Source of the DNA: an uncultured Dorea sp.
Lineage (GTDB): Bacteria; Bacillota_A; Clostridia; Lachnospirales; Lachnospiraceae
Assembly: GCA_948468495.1 (NCBI GenBank)
Contig: CAOKJI010000097.1
Coordinates: 1 to 6,775 of the forward strand
Direction of reading: 5' to 3'
DNA length: 6,775 nucleotides
Shown here: positions 5,642-6,775 of the stretch, piece after piece
Position numbering within the stretch: the stretch's first letter is position 1
Layout: the number at the start of each line of letters is the position of its first letter
The notes under the pieces: model-generated
What the model was told of the DNA's origin: nothing
Database searches by the model: none
What the model saw: the letters and a program-made list of their open reading frames with translations, nothing else
Program-made: the position numbers and the translations under genes

Positions 5642-6775
5642 TTATAAAATATCATTGATATCTGATTTCAGCACATCCGCCTTCGGTCCATATACCGCCT
5701 GTATACCGTTATCCTTCTTAATCAGGCCCATAGCGCCCTGCGCCTTCCACTCTGGAAGCTCTGCAACCTTGCTCACATCCTTAACCGTAACGCGGAGTCT
5801 GGTCATACATGCGTCCACCAGTGTAATATTCTCCCTTCCTCCAAGCAAAGCAATAATCTTTTCCGCCTGATCATTTCCTCCGGTTTTCGCTCCTGTATTT
5901 CCGTCGCCGGACTCCTCTTCATCCAGATAATTGCCCAGGCGTCCCGGCGTTGCGAATTTAAATTTGCCAATCATAAAATATGCGACCACATAGCCGATTA
6001 CAAAGAATGCAATCACGCTGATAATAAAGTTAATGATATCCCCGCCCAGTCCGGCCTTTAAGGACATGGGGATTCTGGTAATAAACTCCAGATTTCCAAA
6101 GGAATGCAGTCTGAGGTCAACGACTCCCGCCAGAGCGAATGCAAGTCCCTGAAGAATTGCATAAATAATATACATCGGCAGCGCCGCGAACATAAACATA
6201 AACTCCAGCGGCTCTGTTACGCCGGTAAGGAATACTGCCGCCACAATCGAAATAAATACAGACTTATACTGTTTCTTTCTCTCCGGCTCCACCCGACGGT
6301 ACATCGCCAGGGCGAATCCCATCAGAAGCCCGGTAGCGCCAATCATCTGTCCTACCTTAAAGCGGGCCGGCGTTACCGTTGTAAGCAGTTCGTTGTATGC
6401 CGCCATATCCCCGGCTCCCTTAAAATTAATCAAATCCGTTACCCACGCAAGCCACAGCGGGTCCTGACCAAAAACTTCCGTTCCTGCATTTACACCGGTC
6501 AGTACCGTATATGTACCTCCAAAAGAAGTATAATTCATCGGAATCGTCAGCATGTGATGCAGTCCGAATGGAAGCAGCAAACGCTCCAGAGTTCCGTAAA
6601 TAAACGGCGCAAGAATCGGAGATGTATCCGATGAATTTGCAATCCAGATACCAAAATTGTTGATTCCTGTCTGTACCACCGGCCAGATAATACTCAAAAC
6701 CAGCGCGGTTACCGTCGAGTAGAAAATAACTACCAGCGGTACAAAACGCTTGCCGTTGAAGAACGATAACGCATC
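5642..6775 (-). CDS. malT: PTS maltose/glucose-family permease EIIC-EIIB (MalT/MalX type), 5' end outside window
   Basis: Membrane permease that imports and phosphorylates an alpha-glucoside, probably maltose to maltose 6'-phosphate. The last 377 residues are visible, open to the right edge and beginning within the EIIC domain (FFNGKRFVPLV at about 5-15); about 150 residues are missing compared with a ~530-residue family member. EIIC landmarks are LLPFGLHHMLTIPMNYTSFGG (in parts: LLPFGLHHML, 67-76, then TIPMNYTSFGG), LWLAWVTDLINF near 107-118 and the conserved GVTEPLEFMF at 185-194. An acidic, Gly-rich linker (about 284-302) joins the C-terminal EIIB domain (303-377), whose phosphocysteine is Cys323 in VDACMTRLRV. 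There is no fused EIIA, so a glucose-type EIIA encoded elsewhere must supply phosphate. The EIIC sequence resembles, from memory, MalT of enterococci and streptococci (not the E. coli regulator of that name). The phosphatase and malQ that follow support maltose over trehalose or glucose. The TTG at 6697 is internal, not the start. Confidence 0.93.
   Translation of the reverse strand, partial: DALSFFNGKRFVPLVVIFYSTVTALVLSIIWPVVQTGINNFGIWIANSSDTSPILAPFIYGTLERLLLPFGLHHMLTIPMNYTSFGGTYTVLTGVNAGTEVFGQDPLWLAWVTDLINFKGAGDMAAYNELLTTVTPARFKVGQMIGATGLLMGFALAMYRRVEPERKKQYKSVFISIVAAVFLTGVTEPLEFMFMFAALPMYIIYAILQGLAFALAGVVDLRLHSFGNLEFITRIPMSLKAGLGGDIINFIISVIAFFVIGYVVAYFMIGKFKFATPGRLGNYLDEEESGDGNTGAKTGGNDQAEKIIALLGGRENITLVDACMTRLRVTVKDVSKVAELPEWKAQGAMGLIKKDNGIQAVYGPKADVLKSDINDIL

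Noticed and set aside
6104..6634. 176-codon plus-strand open frame
   Set aside because: It is fully antisense to the well-conserved EIIC domain of the permease; its Arg/His/Cys-rich translation is typical of a shadow frame.
1..6775. CRISPR arrays, tRNA or rRNA genes, insertion sequences, phage or defence genes
   Set aside because: I saw no repeated spacer arrays, cloverleaf-like segments, transposase motifs or terminal inverted repeats; the window is metabolic and regulatory.

Overview
All genes supported here lie on the minus strand, so transcription runs from high to low coordinates. Strong AGGAGG-type ribosome binding sites, PRD-type PTS regulation and a mixed-GC, PTS-rich gene content point to a Firmicute. 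A gut clostridium of the Lachnospiraceae type is my best guess; nothing in the window proves the genus.

Right part (6775 down to 3143): a maltose-uptake and processing cluster with GC-ending codons. It starts with the 3' part of a glucose/maltose-family PTS permease (EIIC-EIIB, MalT/MalX type). Next is an endonuclease/exonuclease/phosphatase-fold protein that I read as maltose 6'-phosphate phosphatase (MapP), then a complete 4-alpha-glucanotransferase (MalQ). The inferred route is: the permease brings in maltose as maltose 6'-phosphate, MapP removes the phosphate, and MalQ disproportionates the free maltose into longer dextrins plus glucose. malT and mapP are 10 nt apart, with the mapP ribosome binding site overlapping the malT stop. 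mapP and malQ are separated by 125 nt of odd non-coding sequence that may be a dispersed intergenic element. A perfect 15-bp hairpin follows malQ.

Middle (3142 to 2862): 281 bases without a convincing gene. They hold the malQ hairpin, about 110 bases that look like a decayed coding scrap, and an AT-rich promoter region with several short palindromes.

Left part (2861 to 1): a second PTS operon with clearly more AT-rich codons. A 704-residue PRD-containing regulator (HTH, Mga-like HTH, PRD1, PRD2, EIIB-like, EIIA) comes first, then an ascorbate-type EIIB (UlaB-like), then an ascorbate-type EIIC (UlaA-like) that runs off the left edge. No catabolic gene is visible, so the substrate is unknown. 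The change in composition and function near position 3100 suggests that the two operons have different histories.
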